64,000 bases of DNA from Symsagittifera roscoffensis (Eukaryota > Xenacoelomorpha > Acoela > Convolutidae): assembly GCF_963678635.1 (NCBI RefSeq), contig NC_087065.1:17497623-17561622 (forward strand), in the 5' to 3' direction. A program made the translations under genes and the position numbers. How positions within the stretch are numbered: position 1 is the stretch's first letter; the number at the start of each line of letters is the position of its first letter. Positions 14,256 through 24,063 of the stretch are shown here, in pieces. The notes beneath the pieces are model-generated. The model did no database searches, had not been told where the DNA came from, and saw nothing but the letters and a program-made list of their open reading frames with translations.

Positions 14256-14899
14256 TTGCAGTTTTCCTGCGGATGTAGTGAAAAAAACCTGGGCGAATGG
14301 GTAAAAGTTGATCGACACAACCGCAAGCTCTATTTGGACCTTTCGACATCGATCTATCCGAGGTTGCTGGACGCTTTTGAAGATCCTTTCAAGAACGAAC
14401 GAAAAGAAACTTTCGAAACGTACCAATTATTGTCAAAGCTGCATCGGGACAAAGAATCGTTGGAAATATTTCACTCGTTGTTTAGTGGTTTGGCAGAGAG
14501 TTGCAACTTAGAAACTCTAGAGCGCAGAATACTACAATAGCTTTCATTGTCAACAAGTCTAATAAGGATGAACAAACGGAACTATGTCGCTCCACAAAAA
14601 CTCTGCATGAAGTGAACCAGATAATTTTGTCCTAAGAGCGCGGAGACAAAAATGCGAAGAGTTACAAGGTGACAGGCGGAGGTTTTGCCGAAGCGCCGGT
14701 CAGGGCATTGCAAATAAATATGAAGCCGGTGAGCGCAATCCGAGGGGGATATCGCAGACCATTCCAACGAGCCGAAGATGGATCGTACAGAAGCGTCGAT
14801 TGCGGCGGGAAGTCACCGAACAAAAGATGCTCCAATTGCTATCAAAACGGATTCACAGCAGACCACATAAAGGAATGCTCAGCGCGAAAAGCGACATAA
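14256..14899 (+). pseudogene. Gag remnant of the Gypsy element
   Basis: An open frame at 14256-14540 (94 codons) contains ETYQLLSKLHRDKESLEIFH followed by SLFSGLAESCNLETLERRIL, the pattern of the retrotransposon Gag domain just upstream of the nucleocapsid. After a break the Gag signal continues (a LHEVNQIILS segment, then ERGDKNAKSY). At 14669-14899 the frame ends in a Cys/His stretch, CSNCYQNGFTADHIKEC, which looks like a zinc knuckle with unusual spacing (C-x2-C-x8-H-x3-C rather than C-x2-C-x4-H-x4-C). Stops and frameshifts show it is dead. Confidence 0.7.
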
Positions 14900-15180
14900 A
14901 ATTTTAGTAAGAAAACGGGCATTACGAAAATATCTCTCGAAGATGTAACGCCGCAGGCAGATGCCAAGCCGTAGTGGCCTTATGCACGAGGACGACGCAG
15001 ACGGGGAAAATGTTTACAAAACTTGACGACGAATCACCGCAACATTCCATCGGTTGGGCGAACGAAACACGCGACTTATCCCACGGATGGAATTCAAATA
15101 GCTCTAACATTTATATCGTGATGCCTGTTCCGAAGAAAAAAGAAGAAGAACTGAAAGTAGCCGGGCTAAACTATCCTTGA

Positions 15181-15260
15181 AACTTAACAGTAAGGCGACA
15201 CAAACATGGATCGACAGCGGTTCGCCAATTTCAATACTCTACTCTACGATTGGGTAACTC
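15181..15260 (+). pseudogene. Aspartic protease fragment of the Gypsy pol
   Basis: Translation gives TWIDSGSPISILYSTIG. The D-S-G-S core is the active-site motif of retropepsins (usually DTG or DSG), preceded by a hydrophobic residue and followed by a hydrophobic run as in Ty3/Gypsy proteases. Flanking frames are interrupted by stops. It lies between the Gag zinc knuckle and the RT fragments, the expected place. Confidence 0.6.
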
Positions 15261-15751
15261 ACACGTATCTTAGGCGCAGACGATGCGCGATTGACGCCAA
15301 TGAATTCAGAGGATGACAAATTCAGTATTATGAGAACAATCAGTTGAAGAAGATGGGAAGCATGAAGGTGAAATTACCCTCCAATGGATGGTCGACGAAG
15401 GCGGTAATCATCGGAACGGAGGGTGCGTGTCATTAATCATCGGGAGGGCATGATGCCAACATTGCGACTAAAGCTGCTCCAAGCAGCCCCTGAAGATGAG
15501 GTCATGAACATCCAAGGCAAATCTGCCACATAAAATCAAGGGCACCGCTAGATGGTTGGCAGAAACATTCAGTCAGCAATTCAGTTTATTTTTAGTAGGG
15601 TCGGGCGCATACGTAACTACAATTTCCAGAAGGAATTCTATAAAAACCCAAACTCAGTGCAACAAAAAGTTAGGCGAGTACTAATATTCTTTCGGGATAG
15701 ATTGGATAAGGAAATTGATGAACTATCAAAACAAGGCCATGCTTAGATAAT

Positions 15752-16330
15752 TATTTTGTCTCTCTGATTGTCAAAACAATAAAGAAAGACGGCTCGGTAA
15801 AACTATTTGGAATCAAGCAAGATAAACAACCAGGTCTATAAAAATAAAAATAGATGACTGAAGAATTTGAGGATATCCTTGTACAAACGATACGCGAGAA
15901 GAGAACCCGCAGGGTTTTTCTCGCTACTATGGATCTCAATGCTCCGGTTGATTGCTCTGTTTGAAGATGGTCTCCCCACTAACGAAAAATTGCACTGTTT
16001 ACTTGTATCACTTTTCAGAGGTAGTTGCCCATGTTCGTACGATGTGGGCAACTACCTCTGAAAGTTGATATAACTAAACAGTGGAATTTTTCCTTAGTGG
16101 GGAAACAATCTTCAAACAGAGAAATCGACCAAAACATTCAGATTCAAAACAAGGTTTAACGGTTTAACAAAATTTTCCGCGGAATTTCAAGAAGTAATGG
16201 ACGCGATTCTCGACGAACTCCTGTGTACGCATGCTGGGAGAAATTTTTTAAAAAAAAAGTCAAAGAAAATATGGCCCTAAAACGGGAAAAACGCAATTTT
16301 GCTAAAATGAATGTGACTGCTTAAGCCAAC
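15752..16330 (+). pseudogene. Reverse transcriptase fragments of the Gypsy pol
   Basis: VKTIKKDGSVKLFGIKQDKQ at about 15765-15830 matches the RT finger motif in which a KKDG turn precedes a conserved basic/Asp block. FLATMDL at about 15915-15940 matches the start of motif A, which carries the first catalytic Asp. FSAEFQEVMDAILDELL at about 16175-16225 matches the segment that normally reads PATFQ..MD..L and lies before the YxDD box. The middle of the domain is replaced by a large inverted duplication (15945-16131), and no YxDD box is visible. Confidence 0.65.
15945..16131. repeat. Long imperfect palindrome inside the Gypsy RT
   Basis: The arm at 15945-16036 is the reverse complement of 16046-16131 with few mismatches and only about 9 bases between them. 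The innermost stem is cagaggtagttgccca / tgggcaactacctctg, and the outer part pairs ctgtttgaagat with atcttcaaacag. It lies exactly where the RT should run from motif A to the next conserved block, so it is either a snap-back duplication of element sequence or an inserted hairpin element. Confidence 0.85.
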
Positions 16331-16584
16331 GGATTACAAGTTTGGGTATTACGCCACTCGTCAGGAAGACTAAACCGATTGATAAATTAAACCTTCCAAA
16401 AACAATATCTCAACTTAAATCGTCCATATGGTCAATCCTTAGTCTACACAAATAGTTCCCAGCACTAGCCGAGTACTCGTCGCCTTTACGTCTCCTACTT
16501 AGTAAGAAAAACGACTTCATTTGACTCTACTGAATGTCTAACATCGTTCAACCTAAACCCTTTCGATGTCCATAAGGATATACG

Positions 16585-16920
16585 AATAGTATGCGACGCA
16601 AGCCACAATCACTTGGGAGCTAGTCTATCTTGTTCTTATCTCAATTTCTAAGGCGGTGGTAAAAATTTTCGACAAATGAGCTAGAAAAACTGGCTGTCGT
16701 AAAGAGGGCTAAAAATTTTTAAAATCACGTTTTTGAGACAATTTTTACAGTAGTGACAGAAGATAAAGCTCAGGTAGCCTTACTTATTGGAAAAAATTAG
16801 AAGAATAACATTATGTTTAGCAGGCTAACCCGTTATATAGAACGGATATATCCGTTTGATTTCGAAATTGATTATATGCTGGGGCGAAAATCGACATCGC
16901 CGATTTTTTATCAAGGCACC
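16585..16920 (+). pseudogene. RNase H fragments of the Gypsy pol
   Basis: VCDASHNHLGASLS at about 16590-16630 is the RNase H start motif (xxDAS...GA.L), which holds the first catalytic Asp. At about 16820-16895 RLTRYIERIYPFDFEIDYML followed by GRKS matches the well-known end of Ty3/Gypsy RNase H, where an R.W....L..Y.FEI.Y..G pattern leads into the integrase. The segments between are frameshifted. Confidence 0.7.
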
Positions 16921-17534
16921 CAGTAGGTTAAGCTTCGCGAGTGAACGGGAATGATATCACTTTTACGGTGGCAAAACTTGAACCAGTCGGAAAACCCAGT
17001 CGCCAAAACGTCAGCCAACCAAAAGATGTGGACTTGCATTTTGTGATGTAACGACCGAAAAAGCGCGACAACAGTTGGAGCTATTACAGAGTGAAGACTA
17101 CTTGAGTCACCTAACAATTGAATAATTTCAAAAGAATCAAACTCCTTCAGAAAATTAAACAATTATTTAAAAACTTTGCATAGTTGCCCAGTAATCACGA
17201 GCGTGAGCAGCTCAGAGGTGGAGGTGATTGATGCCAGGAGCCAGCGATGTAAAAACGAACACAGTTATGACGAATCCTTCGGCATTTTCGAGGAGAGCTT
17301 TCCGCTTGAGTACCCAACAAACGTGGTTATGAGCGTCATTCCGCGGGAGTGAAAAATCATTAAGAAGGTTGACTGCCTACCGGAATTGTTAAGCCTCAAA
17401 CTCGTGAAGGATACCAACAAAGAGGACGCTCAGATGTTGACGATCCGCAAAAAGATCCAGCCAAGGATCCAGAAATGGAAAAGAAGACCTGAGCACTGGA
17501 CGCCTACCTGGGTAAGATTGTGACCAATTTTCAC

Positions 17535-17840
17535 GTAATCGAGAACAAATTGTGGATGGAAAAACGCCTGGTCATCGAAATCCCTTTACGCAAAGCTATT
17601 GTCAACAGAGTGCGTAGCTTCCACCACGTGAGGGGGAATATGTTTGATGTGGCACCGGAAGCACCTATTTCTATCGGATCTTGGAGGCGACCGCTGACGG
17701 ATTCAAATGTCAGCTACCGCAGGTTGTAGCTTAAAACCTAAGTGCACCAAAGACGACGCAGGAAAATTATACGAACCAAGAGAGCCAAACGAATGTCTAC
17801 AACCTGATTTTTGGGGTCCATTAAAGTATGTGAAAGTATC
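17535..17840 (+). pseudogene. Integrase fragment of the Gypsy pol
   Basis: MEKRLVIEIPLRKAIVNRVR followed by SFHHVRGNMFDVA (about 17550-17640) is the region around the integrase zinc-binding motif. KDDAGKLYEPREPNECLQ then PDFWGPLKYVK (about 17750-17835) covers the start of the catalytic core, where D in the xDFWGP motif is the first DDE residue. The remainder of the core is missing: the sequence passes directly to a Lys/Ser-rich tail at 17870-18035. Confidence 0.7.
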
Positions 17841-18197
17841 GGAGTGAGTGCAACGGGCTCAAAGAAAATGGCGGGGCTGCCGCGTAAGCAAAGACTGATC
17901 TCATACTCGAGTCAAGACTCACAGGACCATGAATCGGATAATAAGACGCCAAGAAAGAGCTCACGTAAAAGCACGGCCGGGAACAATTCCGGAAAAGTTA
18001 GTTTGATTGATCACATTAAAGAGGAGAAAAAGTAGCGGGAACGAGTGCAGGACATTAATTAAGGAAACGCTGAAACGGATAGATGATAGCAAAAACTGAA
18101 ACGCCCAGGGAAAAAAGTGACCGCTGGTCTAAGACTCAAAATAGACTTTTAATTTTACATAATTTTGAATTATGATTCAAAACTATTAAGCAGGAAG

Positions 18198-18410
18198 TGT
18201 TATATATGCATTTTTAGTACAATATCTGGTTTGAACAGTTGATCTGTTTAATGACGCCATTGGAGCTGCCTATCAGTCGTTTCGATTAGTATCTAACATA
18301 TTGCTATTGAGTTATTGAATTTCTGAATCAGTGGTGAGTTTATAATATTTGATTACAGTTGGACGATTATAGCAGTTGAAAGTAACGTAATTAATACGAC
18401 GTTTTTGTCA
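18198..18410 (+). repeat. 3' LTR of the Gypsy element
   Basis: Direct repeat of 13860-14064, starting tgttatatatgcat and ending ttttgtca, with AACA immediately after it matching the four bases before the 5' LTR. It is clearly diverged from the 5' LTR, so the insertion is old. Confidence 0.75.
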
Positions 18411-18712
18411 AACAAGTCCCGACTGGAATCGAGCTTCTGGGATTTGACGTCTCAAGCGTGAGTGTTACCACTGAATCAGCAGCACAGAACACTAATGGAA
18501 TTTATAATGAAAACATCTTGGAACTCAAATACTTGTCCAAAACAGCATAAAATGAACCGTTCATTAATTTAATTGAAAAATGCTCACATTTTAGGCAAAA
18601 TTGGTGCTCAAAAAAGCAGACAGACAAGAAGTCCGACAAATCATTTTTGACGCGTGGACATTTTAAAATGAAACTCCAACTTCCCAACAGAAAGCGGTAT
18701 GTGCATTTGGTT
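18411..18712. other. Short spacer between retroelement and transporter gene
   Basis: About 300 bp between the end of the 3' LTR and the last recognised exon of the minus-strand transporter. I see no coding exon here. If the transporter has a further 3' exon for its last membrane helices, it is not in this spacer. Confidence 0.5.
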
Positions 18713-21700
18713 CTACTTTCCCAATAACCATGTGCTCTTGTTATAACTAGCCTTCAATGTCATGGCAGATACAACAGGGAGACATCTGAACAGGACGAAG
18801 TTACACATCACACACAGTCCATGCAGTATCCCAGCTGAGGAGAGGAACAACTTGTCCAGGGCAGGGCCACAGGCGAAGCCAGGCGCCACTCCAGGGATTC
18901 GAACAGTGGTCGCTAGGGTCAGGTGCATGGGGAAGGCGAGACCTGTCTAAATTGTGTATAAAAGTGCAAGTTTGAATTATAAATAATGATGCAAAACACA
19001 GCTTGGAGTTAAATAGTATTCTAATACTTTTTAAAATCTTGAGATTTCAAAGGTCGATATACCTCCCAAAACCTGTCCCAATCTTGCTTGAAATTTGTGC
19101 GAAAAGCCATCTTTTCTTCTTTAGTATTTGAGTGAACTTTACTGAATAAAATTGAACTACTTCATCAATTTAAGGAAGAGTGACTTTTAGCTCAAAAATG
19201 AAAGGCTTATGTCACATCTACTACACACCTGAGTAAAGAGTAATGCCATATTGTTCACATTTTTAATCTTTCTTCTGGCCACTCCAAAAAAGGAACTAGT
19301 CAATGCAGAACCCAGGCTATACAACACTCCCTTCCACCTGTCCTCGTAAATGTTGATGACTTCACTTGATGACGTCATGTTGATGACGTCACTGGGTTCC
19401 TCGAAACTCTTTGAGAATCTGAAGAGGAAGTGGGGTCTGGCTATCAGGAGGACTCCGGATGTACTCAGCAGGAGACAAAGCCAGTCGATCCAGAAGAGCG
19501 GTTCTAAGATATATACTTTCCAAATTGAATCTTAAGACTTCAGCTCTTTTTCCGTCTCCTACCTGTGTAAGTGTAATTGCAAAAACTTTTGCTCTTGATG
19601 TCCGGTGCAATAAAAAAATTTTGCAGAAAATAAAAGATGAAAAAATATGGTCAAAAGATAAGCACAACCTTATTTAACAGGTTGCAAATTAATAATCTAA
19701 ACATTTTTGTTCAAAACAGAAGCAGAACCTTTTCGCTTTTTTTGTAGAGATAAAAAATTTTAATTAAAAAAGTTAGTGCAGCCGGCTAATTTGGCTTTAA
19801 ATTTTAATTGAAAAATATTCAGTGTTTTTAAGATTCCAAAATCCCTGAAAACTCTAATTATAACAAACAGATAGTTGGAAAAAAGTCAAGGAGCGCAAGT
19901 AAACAGAAAAAAAATACTAGACTGTTTTTTTTTTTAAATTTCAACTTTCGAATTTCAAAGAAAATGTTGATAGCACTAAGGCACTTTGAATTTCCAGAAA
20001 AAAACTATGATTGATGCTTGTTTTTGATAATACCGGCCCAATAAGTGAAATTTGCGTTTTGCGGGGAAAACTGAAAATTTAATTCCACTTTTGAAAGCTT
20101 TCGGGCGTTTTTCGTGACCTTTTCATTTTTGCTGCTCGAGAATGGATTTTTTTTTATATTGAAACTAAATCATAAAATCAACTGACCCTTCAAAATAATC
20201 CAGGCGAGCAATGAGCAAATGACAACGTTGGATTGTGTGATGGCAAAACTATCTGCAAACTCCATGTAGACTATGCTCATATAGCCACAGATAGAACAAG
20301 CAGGTAGAAATAGAACGCAAATGGCCATCGCTAGTCTCTCATCCCACGTTTTAACCCGGGTAAGTTGCCGCAGGTCATCTCAATGGACAGAATTTTGAAA
20401 TTTTTCAAAAATTTAATTAAATTCGGCCAAACACCCATTTTTGGTCCCTTTCCAAAATGTAATTGAACTTTTTTAAAAAGTATATTTAAGTTTCGAGTTT
20501 CAAAGAAAAAACTACATCAAACTATTGCTCTTTCAGGTTCAAGAATATTTTATATTTGACGCTTTTTTTGTAAATAAATTTAACTAAGCAAAAGAAAACA
20601 AAACAGTTAGCTAAGAAATCTCGTTCAATTCAAAATATCAAGGCAGCGAAGTGGACCAAAATTTTGCAAAAAAAATTGCTTTTCATTCCGACTTTCGAAT
20701 AAAAAAATTCTTTACCATCCAATAAGTATTACTGCCTTGAGCTCAATTTTCGAACGATATATTTTGAATGATTAATTTTTGTAAAAAAAGGGGGTTTAAA
20801 GATTGCTAATTCGGATTAACGCACGATAATTTACGTGCTTTCAACGCGTAGGCAAAGATTTAATCTGTATTGGAAATCGTTCGAAATTGAATTGAGACAC
20901 GCAATTGGGTCCAACTTCATCCATTTGTTCTTTACATAATGTTTTGGGGAATGGTTTCAAAAAAAATCTCAGAAAAAAATTCTATTTTTTTGAGAGTATT
21001 TTCATTGCTTTTGAAGCAAACACTCTTTTTCGTAGAGAGTAGAAAGCAGTCAGAACACTCAAAGCTTGCCCTGGTACGAGAGTTAACTGGTTTTTTAGAA
21101 CTTTGCTTTTGAGCTTGTTATTAAATCCCATACCTTTTCATAATACCTGAAATCCTCGAACAGGTTTTTTTTGCCCTCAAAGTCATAGAATATCTGTTGA
21201 TTGAGCAATCAAAACGTAAGCAGACACCGTTTAATGGAAAAAAAGTTACACACAGAGGCGAAGCCTCAAGCACAAACAAAAAAAACTTAAATAAAAAAAA
21301 ACTTGAAATGTTGAAAACTACGTGAACCAAAACTTTCGTATGTATAGATGAAAAACAACTAAGGCCCGGTTAAAGCCAGAGGTATGTGTTTACTATTTAA
21401 TGAAATTTCTATATCGATGCGGCACAAAAAAAATGATTTCCTAAATTGAACTTTGTTCAAAAACTTAATTGTTTCTCTACTAAAACAACAAAATTTTGAA
21501 ACAATCAATTCTCTCATGGAGATATCATTTCTCGTGCAAAAAATTATGAGTCACCGGGTTCTGCAGGAGCCGTTATCGCAATCGGTTCTTTCAATTGAAC
21601 TTTCTTCAGATTTGTTTGTGTAAATGTTAAGAAAATTCGAAAATTTTCTAAAAAACGGTCAAAAAATTTCCAAAACCCGTAACTTTTGCTGCACGCAGCA

Positions 21701-23053
21701 GATTGTGGCCGCTTAAGCAGAGATTCCCAAAACCGGGTTTCTCGGTTGACCACAACCTGTCACGATAGTTTTCGGTTAGGTCGTTTTTCCCTCGAAACGA
21801 CCCAAAAGTAGTTTGTAATTCAGCCAAAATTAATATGCCAAAATAATTTGGGCCGAGGATTTTTTTGAGCAAAACAAGAAAGGAAATACGAAGTCAGTGT
21901 AAGTAAAATTGTAAAATTAACAATTGTACGAGTAAATCAAACACAAAAAGCAACACTAAAGAAAATGCGCACAGCAAAAAAAAACGATTTCAAGATGACA
22001 ATTAAGCCCACAACAAATTAGCAGACAAATAATTGGCCGACAATTTTATTTGAAACAGAACATTTCCCTTGTGGAAAAAACGGGTCCTGAGCAGATTTGA
22101 GCACAGGACCTTTGCCTCCCCAGGCTTATCAGTTACCTCAAGGCTAGGTTGGCCGGGAGCGCATAGAAATTTGAATCCAATATGAACCACGATACAAGTG
22201 ATTCTGTTACACAAAATGTTAACGCGATAAAAGTCTAGATTCCACTTTGATAACGCTTGCTAAACGCAAGTGCAATTTAATTAAATAAAATCAGACTAGG
22301 TTAAATGACAAATTACAGAACCTTCAACTTTAGTAAAAAAAATTCAGATAAATTAAAGTCTATGCTTCACAAAGCAAGTCGATAAATAAGTTTCACTTAG
22401 AAAAAAAAGGAAAATGATCTGTCGATAACTGCTCTGTCGATAGCATCTTTAATAAAAAGATCTGTCTGGTCAAAAACAACAAAAAGCCGAAAATTGTTTT
22501 TTACAAGAAGTTTATTTGAAAAAATAACCCGAAATAAAGGTGGTTTCATTTAAATTTTCAAGAAATTGAGCATGTCTTGAAATTTACCATTCCTATAAAA
22601 TCGTTCATTATGTAAACAAAGTTAATTACGGGGGAAAAAGTTCAGTTCCGCTTGTAATACCCTTGCTACTTGCGAGTAATAACATCTGGAAAAAATTTCT
22701 GCTCTCGAAAAATGTTGTATCGTTTTTAAGTGCTGAGTTTTACGCACTCAAAACTCAGTTTTGTTTAAATTGATGCATGAGACATATGACATAGTTTTAT
22801 CACCTAAAAACAAAGCTTTGTTCACAGCCCGAAAAAGCAGTAGTTTTCTCAGTGACTTCCAAAATGCTTAGCGACCCTTCCTTATCATCGAGCACAGGTA
22901 GAGAAAGCTACTTCCAGTAGACCACATCAGCAGCACGAAGGGGTTGAACACAGCCGAAAACTTCGACAACACACATGTTACCGCGAGTCCAAGCGAATTG
23001 AACAGTGAGCATAATACACCTCTGCCCTGTTTTCGTCTATCCGATTCTGCCAT
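18713..23053 (-). CDS. EamA/DMT-family transporter, SLC35G-like, four exons
   Basis: Minus-strand exons: 23053-22876 (starts ATG), 20378-20187, 19503-19229 and 18946-18713 (ends TAG). Phases join cleanly (1, 1, 0), giving 292 aa. Hydrophobic segments appear in the order expected of two EamA repeats: GVLCSLFNSLGLAVTCVLSK and FVLLMWSTGSSFLYLC in exon 1; LAMAICVLFLPACSICGYMS and ITQSNVVICSLLAWIILK in exon 2; WLCLLLSTSGVLLIARPHFL and GVLYSLGSALTSSFFGVARR in exon 3; then a helix spanning the exon 3/4 junction and SAGILHGLCVMCNFVLF. The GVLLIARPHFLF stretch is typical of SLC35G proteins. DMT proteins normally have ten helices; here the last one or two are missing, so the 3' end is either truncated (a retroelement lies just downstream) or lies in an exon I did not find. 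Substrate unknown; likely a membrane metabolite carrier. The exon 4 acceptor is the least certain. Confidence 0.75.
20735..21090 (+). repeat. Dispersed repeat family R1, copy 1 (degraded)
   Basis: Aligns with 43730-44330 and with the reverse complement of 59205-59700. Shared landmarks in order: a gggtttaaagattgc block, an acgcg core, agatttaatc then gaaatcgtt, a hairpin-like agcttgccctg near 21065, and a final gtacgag. This is the most decayed of the three copies. It lies in intron 1 of the transporter. Confidence 0.7.
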
Positions 23054-24063
23054 TCTTCTTTTTATCAGCTTAGTTTTGCATTCTAGAACTTTAAAGTCGG
23101 TCGAACTGGTCTCAGTAGCGTTAAGTTAAGATCTTTGTTTTTGTTACTTTTTCATTGTTTTTTTTTCGGTCACCTCAGTCAAACTGATTTGCTGTTAAGT
23201 TGAAGTCAGTAGTTTGGAAGTCAAGAGTACCCAATGACTCTAGAGCGTCAAACATCAGTTATGTTCTCACGTAACGATTATGAGAATAATCCAAGAACTA
23301 TGCAAGAAAATTCCGTGTGACTTTACTGTGATCCCAAAATAGACAACATGGATCCCAATGAGTCCAGATTTCTTCGACTTTACTAATATTGCCGACAGCT
23401 ACAACTGGAAAAAAACGCAAAGTTGGCACAATTGAATTAAAACTAGTAGCCACAAAGATCAAATTGACAAACTTATTGCACACACAAGAAGCGTTGACGG
23501 ATGATCTTTCCGCAAATACAAAGCACTGCATAAAATAACGGAGGAAGTTTTCCATCTCAAATATCATCATAAATAATCCAAGAATGAGACCTACTTTCAA
23601 AAACAGCATTTTGTCAACTCAGATTATTACTTCACGAAACTTTGTCAATCAACAATAATTTTCAAAATCACAATATAATCAGCCAATTGGTTACAATAAA
23701 TAATAGGTCCATTAAAATTTGACGAATTTCATTGATTTAAAAATGAATATGTATCCATGTTAAAACCAACGTCTTGAGTCAAACAGTTAGAAAACACGCC
23801 TTATCGATCAAAACAACATTGTTTTACTAGATAATGTTTTAAAACTGCAAAATACCCTTCATTTACTAAAGTTGGTAGTCTTCTATTCTTTTAAAGCAAA
23901 ATTGAAAAAAAAATCGTCCCCGGCAGCTGCTTCGTAAAAAATATGAAAATAGAAGACTATTTCATGAAAGTGTTCTCAAGTTTATTTAAATGTGTAACTT
24001 CGTTCAAGACATTATCAATGTGTTCTTGTTTAGTTTAAAATCAATTTAAGCTGACCCCCATGC
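23054..24063. other. Intergenic stretch between transporter and stathmin
   Basis: About 1 kb of AT-rich sequence between the first exon of the transporter and the last exon of stathmin, both on the minus strand. It must hold the transporter promoter and the stathmin 3' UTR. A 103-codon minus-strand frame at 23298-23609 has no recognisable domain, and I do not call it a gene. Confidence 0.5.
23981..23986 (-). terminator. Polyadenylation signal of stathmin
   Basis: tttatt on the plus strand is AATAAA on the minus strand, 78 bases after the stathmin stop codon. The position suits a short 3' UTR. Confidence 0.55.

Larger units (their letters stand above)
13860..18410 (+). mobile_element. Decayed Ty3/Gypsy LTR retrotransposon
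   Basis: Two direct repeats of about 205-213 bp bound the element; both begin tgttatatatgcat and end near tttgtca. The four bases before the first and after the second are both AACA, which fits a 4-bp target duplication. Between the LTRs, in order on the plus strand, are fragments of Gag, aspartic protease, reverse transcriptase, RNase H and integrase. That is Ty3/Gypsy order, with integrase last. All parts have frameshifts or stops, and the two LTRs have diverged clearly, so the copy is old and inactive. The integrase core is cut short after its first catalytic region. Confidence 0.85.

Noticed and set aside
18880..18946. A box-B-like gttcgaatcc on the minus strand that could mark a tRNA or tRNA-derived SINE
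   Set aside because: No matching box A or cloverleaf around it, and the stretch fits as coding sequence in transporter exon 4.
23298..23609. A 103-codon minus-strand frame upstream of the transporter, partly hydrophobic
   Set aside because: No recognisable domain, no coding-like composition and no splice borders that join it to exon 22876-23053.
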